A DNA stretch of 64,000 nt from Prevotellaceae bacterium. GTDB taxonomy: Bacteria > Bacteroidota > Bacteroidia > Bacteroidales > Bacteroidaceae. Position 1 is the first letter of the stretch; each line of letters opens with the position of its first letter. Under the pieces are notes generated by a model, which worked only from the letters and a program-made list of their open reading frames with translations, was not told where the DNA came from and did no database searches. Made by a program: the position numbers and the translations under genes. This document shows positions 34,677-42,627 of the stretch, one piece after another. The DNA is taken from contig JAHZGX010000001.1 of assembly GCA_019420585.1 (NCBI GenBank), positions 26,165 to 90,164 of the forward strand, in the 5' to 3' direction.

Positions 34677-35648
34677 ATGAAAATATTATTAATCTTTGCC
34701 GTAACAATGTATTTGTGCTCTTTATGGGGTAGTTCTTCTGCTGTTTTTATTAAGTCCAAAGTGATTTTTTTAAAAGCAACGATGGCATTGTTGATTGTAG
34801 GTCATCACATGAGTGAAATTTCTATGTTGAATTCGCTTAATACTTGGGGATCTCCTATTGTTAGTGTTTTTCTATTCATATCAGGTTTTGGTTTGGTACG
34901 CTCTTTTCAACTTAAGGGAATTTGCTATTTATATAATTTTGGAAGGAAACGTATTTGGAATATATTTCTTCCGTGTTTGGTGGCTTCAATTCTTTATCAG
35001 TTGCTACTTTCGGAAACACATGATAACTTAATCGTATTAATAAAAAGACTGACAATTTACGGCATACCTCCGTTGCCATTTTCCTGGTATGTATATTGCA
35101 TCGTGATATTATATTTACTTTTCTATATTGCATATAAATGGATTCCGAATTACGGTCGTATTTTATTCTTGTTTGTGGGTTCTGCTGTATATGTGGTGGT
35201 TGCATATTCTTTGGGGTATGAAAAATACTGGTTCATGACAGCAATGGCGTTTCCTGTTGGCTCTTTTTATGCCCAATACGAGTCTGTAATTTTGAAGTTG
35301 TTGAATTCAAAAACGAGGTATGGTATAATAATGCTAGGGGCAATTATACTATGTACTACTTTAATATCTATTGAAAATACATATGCGGACTTTCTTTATT
35401 TTATGTTAGTACCTCTAATTTTTGTTTTGCTGCTTAGTAAGATAAATTTGGAACGTTTGAATGGCAGGTGTATCTCATTTATTAGTAGTATTTCGTATGA
35501 GATATATTTGATTCAGGGATTTCCTATTTTCTTTTTAAAAAGAGTGGGCATAGAGCATGATTGGATGTATGTAGTTTTGGTTTATCTTGCAGTGATTCCA
35601 TTGGCCGTGTTATTGCAGAAAATTACATCATTAATAAAAAAGTTATGA
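34677..35648 (+). CDS. Acyltransferase 3 family membrane protein
   Basis: A 323-aa protein with roughly ten predicted helices. The short KATMALLIVGHH segment with its His and the loop LFISGFGLVRSF match the OafA-like acyltransferases. It is shorter at the N-terminus than the acyltransferase at 25202 and has no homopolymer tract. It probably O-acetylates the finished or lipid-linked unit. The next gene starts 4 bp inside its end. Confidence 0.85.
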   Translation: MKILLIFAVTMYLCSLWGSSSAVFIKSKVIFLKATMALLIVGHHMSEISMLNSLNTWGSPIVSVFLFISGFGLVRSFQLKGICYLYNFGRKRIWNIFLPCLVASILYQLLLSETHDNLIVLIKRLTIYGIPPLPFSWYVYCIVILYLLFYIAYKWIPNYGRILFLFVGSAVYVVVAYSLGYEKYWFMTAMAFPVGSFYAQYESVILKLLNSKTRYGIIMLGAIILCTTLISIENTYADFLYFMLVPLIFVLLLSKINLERLNGRCISFISSISYEIYLIQGFPIFFLKRVGIEHDWMYVVLVYLAVIPLAVLLQKITSLIKKL

Positions 35649-36766
35649 GTTGTGTTATTGTCGTTTCTGCTGTTAATATACGAAAGGGGGGCACTCTGAC
35701 CATTTTAAGGAAATGCCTGGAGTATTTGTCCAGTTTAGCCCAAAGTGGAGATTATAGAATTGTCGCTTTGGTGCATCGGAAGGATTTGGCGGAATATCCA
35801 GGCATAGAGTATATAGAAATGCCGGATATAATAAAGAGTTGGGGCAGAAGGCTATGGTGCGAATATGTCACGATGTATAGGATTTCAAAATCCCTTGCTC
35901 CTGTATATCTATGGTTTTCCCTGCACGATACAACTCCCAGAGTCATAGCCGAGCGGCAGGCTGTATATTGCCAGACTTCATTTCCATTCCTGAAATGGCG
36001 GCTGAGAGATTTGCAGTTTGACTACAAGATAGTCCTTTTTGCCTTGTTTACACGTTTTGCTTATTGCTGGAATATAAAAAGAAACAACTATCTTGTGGTA
36101 CAGGCAGAATGGTTGCGAAAAGGGTTTTCAAAAATGTTTGGATTACCTGAAGGAAAGTTTATTGTGGCTCCCCCTAGGCAACAAACAATAAATGCCATGC
36201 AAGAAAAGGATGGAAACGAACGGAGAAACAGGAACGGAGTTTATACATTCTTATTTGCTGCAACTCCCGATTGTCATAAGAATTTCGAAATAGTTTGTCG
36301 GGCATCACAATTGTTGGAAAAAGAGGTGGGAAGCGATAAGTTCAATGTGATTTTCACAATAGACGGGACTGAAAACAAATACTCACATTGGCTTTATAAG
36401 AAATGGGGATATCTAAGTTCTCTGAAATTTAAGGGTTTGATGGACAGGACATCTCTTTTTGATTGTTATAATCAGGTAGATTGCCTTGTGTTTCCGTCAA
36501 GAATAGAAACTTGGGGGTTACCTATATCTGAATTTGCCGCATTCAACAAACCGATGTTACTTGCAGATTTGCCATATGCTCATGAGACGGCGATGGGGAG
36601 CAAGCGAACCGCGTTTTTCGATGTACAAAATGCAGAAGAACTAAAAAATCAGATGAAACGTTTGGTGCTGGGTGATGAGACGCTCTTAAAGACCGTATCC
36701 ATGCGGGAAATGGCCAATCCGGTTGTTTATACATGGGAAGATTTGTTTGACAATCTGTTAAATTAA
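35645..36766 (+). CDS. Glycosyltransferase family 4 (GT-B)
   Basis: A 373-aa protein starting at the ATG overlapping the acyltransferase stop: MSCVIVVSAVNIRKGGTLT, with the GG loop of the family. C-terminal half: FLFAATPDCHKNFEIVCRA, LKFKGLMDRTSLFDCYNQ and VFPSRIETWGLPISEFAAF, which is the donor-site region of GT4 enzymes. It is the last AT-rich gene of the locus. After it comes a 190-bp junction and a clear rise in GC. Confidence 0.9.
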   Translation: MSCVIVVSAVNIRKGGTLTILRKCLEYLSSLAQSGDYRIVALVHRKDLAEYPGIEYIEMPDIIKSWGRRLWCEYVTMYRISKSLAPVYLWFSLHDTTPRVIAERQAVYCQTSFPFLKWRLRDLQFDYKIVLFALFTRFAYCWNIKRNNYLVVQAEWLRKGFSKMFGLPEGKFIVAPPRQQTINAMQEKDGNERRNRNGVYTFLFAATPDCHKNFEIVCRASQLLEKEVGSDKFNVIFTIDGTENKYSHWLYKKWGYLSSLKFKGLMDRTSLFDCYNQVDCLVFPSRIETWGLPISEFAAFNKPMLLADLPYAHETAMGSKRTAFFDVQNAEELKNQMKRLVLGDETLLKTVSMREMANPVVYTWEDLFDNLLN

Positions 36767-36943
36767 AGGGGAATGTTTTATAATCCTTTTGTTCTTGATG
36801 GGGAACTTGGAGCGGCACTCGTAAGAATCGTCCACGATGTCATAACTGCAAGTAATGTGAATGTCTTTCCCGGACAATGTGAATGCCTGAACGTTTCCGC
36901 GTAATACCATGCCGGAGTCTATAGGCGAACTTGCATTTTTCAA
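36758..36943 (-). pseudogene. Possible gene remnant at the composition boundary
   Basis: A 61-codon minus-strand frame in the gap between two + strand glycosyltransferases. It reads SGMVLRGNVQAFTLSGKDIH and then CSYDIVDDSYECRSKFPI, which looks like real protein rather than a shadow, but it is short and I do not recognise the family. It may be what is left of a gene lost when the AT-rich cassette was exchanged. Confidence 0.3.
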
Positions 36944-36959
36944 TCTTTCAAGTTAGGTG

Positions 36960-38075
36960 ATGAGAATCCTTCAACTAGGAAAATTCTATCCCATCCGTGG
37001 AGGGGTGGAGAAGGTGATGTACGAACTGATGGCGGGACTGTCGGAGCGTGGTGTGGACTGCGACATGATGTGTGCGCTGTCGCATGGCGGCTCGCAGGTC
37101 ATGACCGTCAACAGTCATGCGCGGCTGATTGGCTGCCGTACACTGAGGAAAGTGGCAGCCACGATGATTTCGCCTGCCATGATTTCCTCTTTAAGGGAAA
37201 GGTGTGCCGGCTATGACATTATCCATGTGCATCATCCCGACCCCATGGCATGCCTCTCCCTGTTCCTCTCCGGCTATAAGGGTAAGGTGGTGCTGCACTG
37301 GCACAGCGATATTGAGAAACAGAAGGCATTGCTGCAATTTTATCGACCTTTGCAAAGATGGCTGCTGAACCGTGCCGATGTCATTCTGGGCACCACGCCT
37401 GTCTATGTGGCAGAGTCACCCTGCCTGGCGCACATGGCGCACAAGATCGAGTGCCTGCCGATAGGCATCGACCCTATTTGTCCTAATCCCAGAAAGGTGG
37501 AGGCTCTGAAAAAGGCTTACCCGGGAAAGAAAATCATCTTCTCCTTGGGGCGTCTGGTGGCCTACAAGGGATACCGCTGGCTGATAGAGGCTGCCCGCTA
37601 TCTGGATGATGACTATGTGGTGCTGATTGGAGGTTCCGGTTCCATGAAACGGGAACTGATGCTGGAGATTGAGAGGTATGGCGTTGCGGACAAGGTGTCC
37701 TTGCTGGGGCGGATTCCTGATAATGAACTGCCCACCTATTATGGGGCCTGCACGCTCTTCTGCCTGAGCAGCGTACAGAAGACCGAGGCCTTCGGCATTG
37801 TGCAGATTGAGGCCATGTCATGCGGGAAACCCATTGTGGCCACGCGCATCCCACACTCGGGCGTGGCATGGGTGAACGAGCATGGCCTGTCGGGACTGAA
37901 CGTGGAGCCGAAGGATGCCAAGGGGCTGGCAGAAGCCATAATGGCCATCGCCGGGGACGAGGCTGCCTATCAGGAATATACCAGAGGTGCAGAGCAGCGT
38001 TATGCCAGCCTGTTCACGAAAGAGCGCATGATAGAGAATTTATTGGAAATATATCATAGTTTATGGAAAGAATAG
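36960..38075 (+). CDS. Glycosyltransferase family 4 (first conserved gene)
   Basis: A 371-aa GT-B enzyme starting MRILQLGKFYPIRGGVEKV (a GTG one codon upstream is possible). Motifs: the GG loop, HVHHPDPMACL, FSLGRLVAYKGYRWLIEAA, and the donor-site region TEAFGIVQIEAMSCGKPIV. Codon use and GC are markedly higher than in the preceding genes, so it belongs to the conserved backbone of the locus. It probably adds the second sugar after the initiating transferase encoded next; the two genes overlap by 13 bp. Confidence 0.93.
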   Translation: MRILQLGKFYPIRGGVEKVMYELMAGLSERGVDCDMMCALSHGGSQVMTVNSHARLIGCRTLRKVAATMISPAMISSLRERCAGYDIIHVHHPDPMACLSLFLSGYKGKVVLHWHSDIEKQKALLQFYRPLQRWLLNRADVILGTTPVYVAESPCLAHMAHKIECLPIGIDPICPNPRKVEALKKAYPGKKIIFSLGRLVAYKGYRWLIEAARYLDDDYVVLIGGSGSMKRELMLEIERYGVADKVSLLGRIPDNELPTYYGACTLFCLSSVQKTEAFGIVQIEAMSCGKPIVATRIPHSGVAWVNEHGLSGLNVEPKDAKGLAEAIMAIAGDEAAYQEYTRGAEQRYASLFTKERMIENLLEIYHSLWKE

Positions 38076-38734
38076 AAACGCTTGCCCAATCGGCAAAGGA
38101 TGTCGCGAGGGAACAGGGGAGAGGAGTGCCGGCAGTTGCAAATCCCGTCTCCCGCTGCTTGAAACGTTGTTTTGATGTACTTCTCAGCCTGGTTGGGCTG
38201 ATATGTTTCTCGCCGGTGTTCCTGGTAATCTACTGGGCCATCAAGCGCGAGGATCATGGAGCGGTCATTTTCAGGCAGGAACGTATCGGCTACGGAGGCC
38301 GGCCTTTCACGCTTTACAAGTTCCGCTCCATGGTTGTCTCGGCAGAGGCGGATGGCAAGCCTGCATTGTACAGCGGAAAGAGTGACAAGCGGCTGACCCA
38401 TGTGGGGCGCTTCCTGCGCGAGCATCATCTGGACGAGTTGCCGCAGTTGTGGAATGTGCTCAAGGGAGAGATGAGTTTCGTGGGCTACCGTCCTGAGCGC
38501 AAGTTCTTCGTGGATAAGATCATGGCCGTCAATCCTGATTATGAACTGCTCTACCAGATGCGGCCGGGAGTATTCTCCAAGGCCACGCTTTACAATGGTT
38601 ATACTGACACCATGGAGAAAATGCTGGAACGCCTGCGGATGGATTTGGACTATCTCTACAACCACTCGCTGTGGATTGACCTGAAAATCATTTTCCTTAC
38701 GGTGTTCTCCATCCTGACGGGGAAAAAGTTCTGA
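38063..38734 (+). CDS. Initiating undecaprenyl-phosphate sugar-1-phosphate transferase
   Basis: A 223-aa bacterial sugar transferase that loads the first sugar phosphate on undecaprenyl phosphate. It has one N-terminal hydrophobic segment (about 35-58, CFDVLLSLVGLICFSPVFLV) and the conserved catalytic part: FRQERIGYGGRPFTLYKFRSM, the DELPQLWNVLKGEMSFVGYRPE block and RPGVFSKATLYN. It is the short PglC-like form without a long N-terminal membrane domain. Overlap with the preceding GT4 gene supports stepwise synthesis by the two products. Confidence 0.94.
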   Translation: MERIETLAQSAKDVAREQGRGVPAVANPVSRCLKRCFDVLLSLVGLICFSPVFLVIYWAIKREDHGAVIFRQERIGYGGRPFTLYKFRSMVVSAEADGKPALYSGKSDKRLTHVGRFLREHHLDELPQLWNVLKGEMSFVGYRPERKFFVDKIMAVNPDYELLYQMRPGVFSKATLYNGYTDTMEKMLERLRMDLDYLYNHSLWIDLKIIFLTVFSILTGKKF

Positions 38735-38775
38735 GGGCTCTTGGGGGCTTCTTCATCTATTATAATTCAGAATCA

Positions 38776-39075
38776 ATGGAAAACAGAATCATACCGAAAT
38801 CAGGTCTGAAACTCCGCAAGATTGGGCGTAAGCACATGATTGTGGAGACTTCGGACAGTTGTGTGAACCTCAGCAATGTGTACAGCCTCAACGAAACGGC
38901 CGCTTGGCTTTGGGAGGCGATAAGCGACGGAGGGGAGCACAGCCCGGAGGAACTGGCGGACCGCATGTGCGTGATATACAACGTGGAGCATGACCGTGCG
39001 CTGCATGATGTGGAATGCCAGATTGGGGAGTGGGAACAGATGGGCCTGCTCGTCCGGCAGCACACTGATGACTGA
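38776..39075 (+). CDS. PqqD family protein
   Basis: A 99-aa protein with the PqqD winged-helix plan: KSGLKLRKIGRKHMIV, NLSNVYSLNETAAWLW and PEELADRMCVIYNV. PqqD domains bind leader peptides of ribosomally made peptides. In exopolysaccharide loci a stand-alone copy is often found with a nucleotidyltransferase and an HPr-kinase-like protein, as here, with no known substrate. It lies 41 bp after the sugar transferase gene. Confidence 0.88.
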   Translation: MENRIIPKSGLKLRKIGRKHMIVETSDSCVNLSNVYSLNETAAWLWEAISDGGEHSPEELADRMCVIYNVEHDRALHDVECQIGEWEQMGLLVRQHTDD

Positions 39076-39107
39076 AGGGTAGGGCATGCCCAGGAAACTT
39101 GATTGCC

Positions 39108-40289
39108 GTGAATTTGTCTTCTGAGCATAAGGCACTGTTCTGCCTGCTGCGTGCCGGCCTGTGGGAACGTGAGCCGGATGACCTCTCGTCTTTTCCGCTC
39201 ACGGATGCCCAGTGGTGGAATGTATATCGGATGGCCATGCGCCAGACGGTGGCAGGTATTGCCTATCGTGGGCTGCACCATCTGCCCGATGACTTGCTGC
39301 CGGGTGATGACCTGATGATACGCTGGGTGGCGAAGACAGACCGCATTGAGCGGAACAACAGGCATGCGAATGCCGTGCTCCGCCAACTGATGCAGTTGAT
39401 GCATCGCCGTGGCCTGCATCCCGTCTTGCTGAAGGGGCAGGGCGTGGCAGCCTGTTATGTGCATCCGCTGCTGCGTGAGTGTGGAGACATCGACCTCTAT
39501 TTCTCCTCGCGGGAGGAAGAGCGGGATGCAGCAGAGGAGATGCGGCGCCTGGGATGCCGGGTGGAGAGGATGCCCGACGGAAGCCACGGTTATTGCTGGC
39601 AGGGAGTGGAGATTGAGCACCACGCACGGCTGTTTGACCTTCATAATCCAATGCTGGGGAAGTACCTTGCCGCGTTGGTCGGGGAGTGCGGGTTTGTCTC
39701 TTTGCCCTTGGGAGAAAGTTCCTTGGATATGGCCGGTTGGACTGCAGGTGAGTCCTTGCCTGGCCCGGGAGGCAGTCCTGCATCCTGCACCGGGGCGGCA
39801 GAGGATTCCGTGATGGTCTCCGTGCCGTCACCTCTGCTGAACCTCTTGCTGCTGGATGCCCACCTGCTGAAGCACCTGATGGGGCGCGGTGTCGGTCTCC
39901 GGCAGTTCTGCGACATGGCCAGGGTTTACCATGTCCTGCGCGGCAGTTATTCTCCCGAGAGATTGGCAGTCGTGTACAGGCATACGGGTTTGCTGAAATG
40001 GAGCATGCGGCTTCACACCTTCCTTGTGGAGCATCTCGGTCAGCCTCCTGTTGACCTTCCTGGCATCGGGATGGATTCGTGTACGTCTTCTGACCTGTTG
40101 CATATCGTGCTGGACGGAGGGAACTTCGGTCAGTATGAGGCCTCCGGGGAGAGGATTGCCCAAGTGGGGTGGAAGCGCAAGATGCACACGGCCTGTTCCT
40201 TTTGGCGGCACCGCGGCTTTTCCTGTGCGGTTGCTCCGCGTGAGACCTTCTGGATGGTTGCAAGGCTGGCAATGGGAAATGCCCTGTAG
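39108..40289 (+). CDS. Nucleotidyltransferase family protein (NTP_transf_5 type)
   Basis: A protein of about 393 aa from GTG 39108; TTG 39099 would add three residues. The nucleotidyltransferase core reads HPVLLKGQGVAACYV and RECGDIDLYF, where the two Asp are the metal ligands. Such proteins accompany PqqD and HPr-kinase-like genes in exopolysaccharide and lasso-peptide regions, with unresolved role. The C-terminal part (LLLDAHLLKHLMGRGVGLRQ) also fits the family. The following 397-bp gap to the kinase-like gene is filled by palindromic repeats. Confidence 0.85.
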   Translation: MNLSSEHKALFCLLRAGLWEREPDDLSSFPLTDAQWWNVYRMAMRQTVAGIAYRGLHHLPDDLLPGDDLMIRWVAKTDRIERNNRHANAVLRQLMQLMHRRGLHPVLLKGQGVAACYVHPLLRECGDIDLYFSSREEERDAAEEMRRLGCRVERMPDGSHGYCWQGVEIEHHARLFDLHNPMLGKYLAALVGECGFVSLPLGESSLDMAGWTAGESLPGPGGSPASCTGAAEDSVMVSVPSPLLNLLLLDAHLLKHLMGRGVGLRQFCDMARVYHVLRGSYSPERLAVVYRHTGLLKWSMRLHTFLVEHLGQPPVDLPGIGMDSCTSSDLLHIVLDGGNFGQYEASGERIAQVGWKRKMHTACSFWRHRGFSCAVAPRETFWMVARLAMGNAL

Positions 40290-40365
40290 TCCGGATGCTG
40301 ATTGTGCCTTCCTTTTTCTTTACACATTCGCATTTTTGCCAAACTACCCGATTTTATGTTTCTCA

Positions 40366-40420
40366 CCAGGAAAAAAAATTTTTCTCACCTGATTTATTTT
40401 TTTTCCTGGGCAGGCGCTTT
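40366..40420. repeat. A/T-rich hairpin element, form 1
   Basis: CCAGG followed by A8 (40367-40378) is complemented by T8 followed by CCTGG, enclosing TTTTTCTCACCTGATTTA. A very similar layout with different outer arms (CCAATTGG) occurs at 50639-50687, suggesting a conserved structure with compensating changes. Confidence 0.55.
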
Positions 40421-40459
40421 TTCGCTTCCTTGTTCTGAAAATTTGACATGTAAGGATTA

Positions 40460-40680
40460 AACCCCAATCGGCCATTAGGGTTCTGATGTTTTTCCTGTGC
40501 TGTCTTTTTCTGTTTGCCACCAACTTCTCGAAGGCGTAGCGGGCTACGGCGAGAGGAGATGGGCAGCAAACAGGGAAAGAGAGTGCGGAAAACACAGAAC
40601 AGAGTCTTTTGAGACAAGCAAGGGAAATATATCTCGGCCTAATGGCCGATTGGGGTTAAACCCCCAAATCGGTCATTCGA
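40460..40680. repeat. Large palindromic intergenic repeat, copies 2 and 3
   Basis: A perfect 20-bp inverted repeat (40460-40479 against 40638-40657) encloses 158 bp that is itself an imperfect palindrome centred on GTAGCGGGCTAC near 40548. The right arm forms a second hairpin with 40660-40680, whose arm ends in GTCATT. The right arm region from 40615 matches the element at 14682. This fills most of the 40290-40686 gap; no small gene is visible there. Confidence 0.8.
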
Positions 40681-40686
40681 GTTCTG

Positions 40687-41601
40687 ATGAATAGCATATA
40701 TCATTTCCAAGTGGCAGGCTTGCTGTTCTCGGTCTGCCTTCCCGAGGGATGGGATGTGGATAGTCTGTTGCCCTCGTTCCGCCCGTTCCGCTGCAGCACG
40801 GTCGCTTCGGGTGCATCTGTGTTCCGTTTCCGGGCTTCGGCCGCTTCCTTTGACGGAGGCACTACTGCCGACCGGCTCCTCGATGAGTCGTCCAATGACA
40901 TGGGGCACGTTCGCCTGTTCCGCACAGCCGCAGGCTACCGTACCGACATTGCCTACGGTTCTGCCGGCAGCCCTGTGCACGTGATGGTTATGAATCCTTC
41001 CTTTGATGAGGCCGTTGCATGCTTGTGCCCTGAAGATCCGTTCTTGGACATGGTGCTTTCGTCCATGCTCCGCATCCTGTATGCACAGTCGGTGCTTCTG
41101 CACGGTGGCGTGTCCATCCATGCCTCCTGTGTCAGCCTCGAGGGCCGGGGCTACCTTTTTCTCGGCAAGAGCGGGACGGGAAAGAGCACGCATTCCCGGC
41201 AATGGATGGAAGCCTTTCCCGATTGCCGCCTCTTGAATGATGACAATCCTGTGCTGCGTATGGAGGATGGCACGCTGATGGTCTACGGTACGCCATGGAG
41301 TGGAAAGACACCCTGTTACAAGGCCGAGGGGTGCCCCGTGGCCGGCATTGCCCGCTTGCAGCAGGCTGGTGCCAACCGCTTCTTCCCACTTGACGAGACC
41401 AGTGCTTTTGCCGCACTTTTGCCTTCCTGCTCAGGCATCCGTCAGGATGCGCATTTGCATGATGCTCTTTGCTGCACTTTGATTGATGTGGCGGAACAGA
41501 TACCCTTGGGACGCATGGAGTGCCTGCCCAATCTGGAGGCGGCGCGGCTGTGCCATGAGAGTCTGTGCAGGGAAAATGGCAAGATATTAAAAAATAGTTG
41601 A
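40687..41601 (+). CDS. HPr kinase-like P-loop protein
   Basis: A 304-aa protein with a P-loop (GKSGTGKST, about residues 160-168) and the HPr-kinase-type downstream region RLLNDDNPVLRMEDG and GTPWSGKTPCY. It resembles the HprK-related kinases of exopolysaccharide and lasso-peptide clusters rather than true HPr kinase/phosphorylase, because the N-terminal domain differs. With PqqD and the nucleotidyltransferase it forms a recurring trio of unknown function. The N-terminal third is probably a substrate-binding domain. A C9 tract and a promoter box follow its stop. Confidence 0.82.
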   Translation: MNSIYHFQVAGLLFSVCLPEGWDVDSLLPSFRPFRCSTVASGASVFRFRASAASFDGGTTADRLLDESSNDMGHVRLFRTAAGYRTDIAYGSAGSPVHVMVMNPSFDEAVACLCPEDPFLDMVLSSMLRILYAQSVLLHGGVSIHASCVSLEGRGYLFLGKSGTGKSTHSRQWMEAFPDCRLLNDDNPVLRMEDGTLMVYGTPWSGKTPCYKAEGCPVAGIARLQQAGANRFFPLDETSAFAALLPSCSGIRQDAHLHDALCCTLIDVAEQIPLGRMECLPNLEAARLCHESLCRENGKILKNS

Positions 41602-41609
41602 AAAAAATA

Positions 41610-41653
41610 CCCCCCCCCTACTATAATTATATTAGAAATAAGTATTAACTTTG
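41610..41653 (+). promoter_or_regulatory. C9 tract and -7 box upstream of the export genes
   Basis: TAACTTTG (41646-41653) is a good -7 box for the wza-wzc genes. A C9 homopolymer (41610-41618) ends 27 bp upstream of it, at or just beyond the -33 position, where no TTTG is seen. Length change of the tract could alter promoter geometry. The leader to the ATG at 41805 is about 145 nt. Confidence 0.55.
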
Positions 41654-41804
41654 CACCGTGTATGTAAAGTCGTCACCATTTCTGACGAATGGTTGCCGTT
41701 CTTTTCGTGCTGCCATGCTGTTGGAGACGGGTTGTGTGCGGTGTCACGCACACATCATGCTGCCGGGCGTGGTGTCTTTTGGACTTCAGTTGTAGAAATA
41801 GACA

Positions 41805-42611
41805 ATGAAAACAAGACAGATTCTGATAGGTTTCACTGCAGGGGTGCTGCTGCTCAGTTCTTGCGCCTCCCAAAAGGACGTGGCTTATTTCCACGACATG
41901 CAGCAGGGGCAGGCATATCTCTATGATGCCAAGTATGAGGCCACGGTTCATGTCAATGACCGCCTCAGCATTTCCGTGACTTGCAAGAACCCCGAACTGG
42001 CCGCTCCTTTCAACAGCAGCACCGGTGGTGTCCGGTTGACTGCCGACGGCAATGTGAGCAGTGTCTCTGGTGCTGCTCAGGGAGGGGCTTCTCAGGGATA
42101 CCGCGTGGATGTGGACGGAAACATTGAGTTTCCCATTCTGGGCAAGTTGCATGTCGAGGGCTTGAAGGTAAGTCAGGTCACGGATATGATTAGGGACAGG
42201 ATTGTCGAGGGCGGTTACATCAGGGAGCCCCAGGTTTCCTTGGAGTTCCTCAATTTCCATTACACGGTGCTGGGCGCGGTGGGAAGTGCCGGCACCTACG
42301 CGGTCAGCGATGAGCGCGTGACCCTGATTGATGCCATCGCCAGGGCTGGTGACCTCAGCGGCAATGCCAAGCTGAACTCCGTGGCGGTAATCAGGGAATG
42401 CAATGGCGAGCGCCGGCTTTATGTGCAGGACATCCGCAGCAAGGACATCTTCAATTCTCCCTGCTATTACCTTCAGCAGAACGATATCGTGTACGTGGAG
42501 CCCAAGTATAAAAAAGACCGTACCCGTGAGAACCGCGGATTCCAGTGGGGAGGCATAGTCCTTTCGCTGGCAAGCGTTGCCACCTCACTCATATGGGCTC
42601 TCAAGAGATAA
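41805..42611 (+). CDS. Polysaccharide export outer membrane lipoprotein (Wza-like)
   Basis: A 268-aa lipoprotein starting MKTRQILIGFTAGVLLLSS with lipobox SSC. It carries the polysaccharide export domain (NDRLSISVTCKNPELAAPF) and one SLBB domain (VLGAVGSAGTYAVSDERV, LIDAIARAGDLSG). It ends with a hydrophobic helix (GGIVLSLASVATSLIWAL) that would form the outer membrane helix of the Wza barrel. It pairs with the Wzc-like kinase encoded directly downstream to form the export channel. Confidence 0.93.
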   Translation: MKTRQILIGFTAGVLLLSSCASQKDVAYFHDMQQGQAYLYDAKYEATVHVNDRLSISVTCKNPELAAPFNSSTGGVRLTADGNVSSVSGAAQGGASQGYRVDVDGNIEFPILGKLHVEGLKVSQVTDMIRDRIVEGGYIREPQVSLEFLNFHYTVLGAVGSAGTYAVSDERVTLIDAIARAGDLSGNAKLNSVAVIRECNGERRLYVQDIRSKDIFNSPCYYLQQNDIVYVEPKYKKDRTRENRGFQWGGIVLSLASVATSLIWALKR

Positions 42612-42627
42612 ATTTAATGTGTCAGGT

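Noticed and set aside
39199..40272. A 357-codon minus-strand frame rich in Arg, Pro and Ser
   Set aside because: It is antisense to the nucleotidyltransferase gene; the low-complexity composition is typical of shadow frames.
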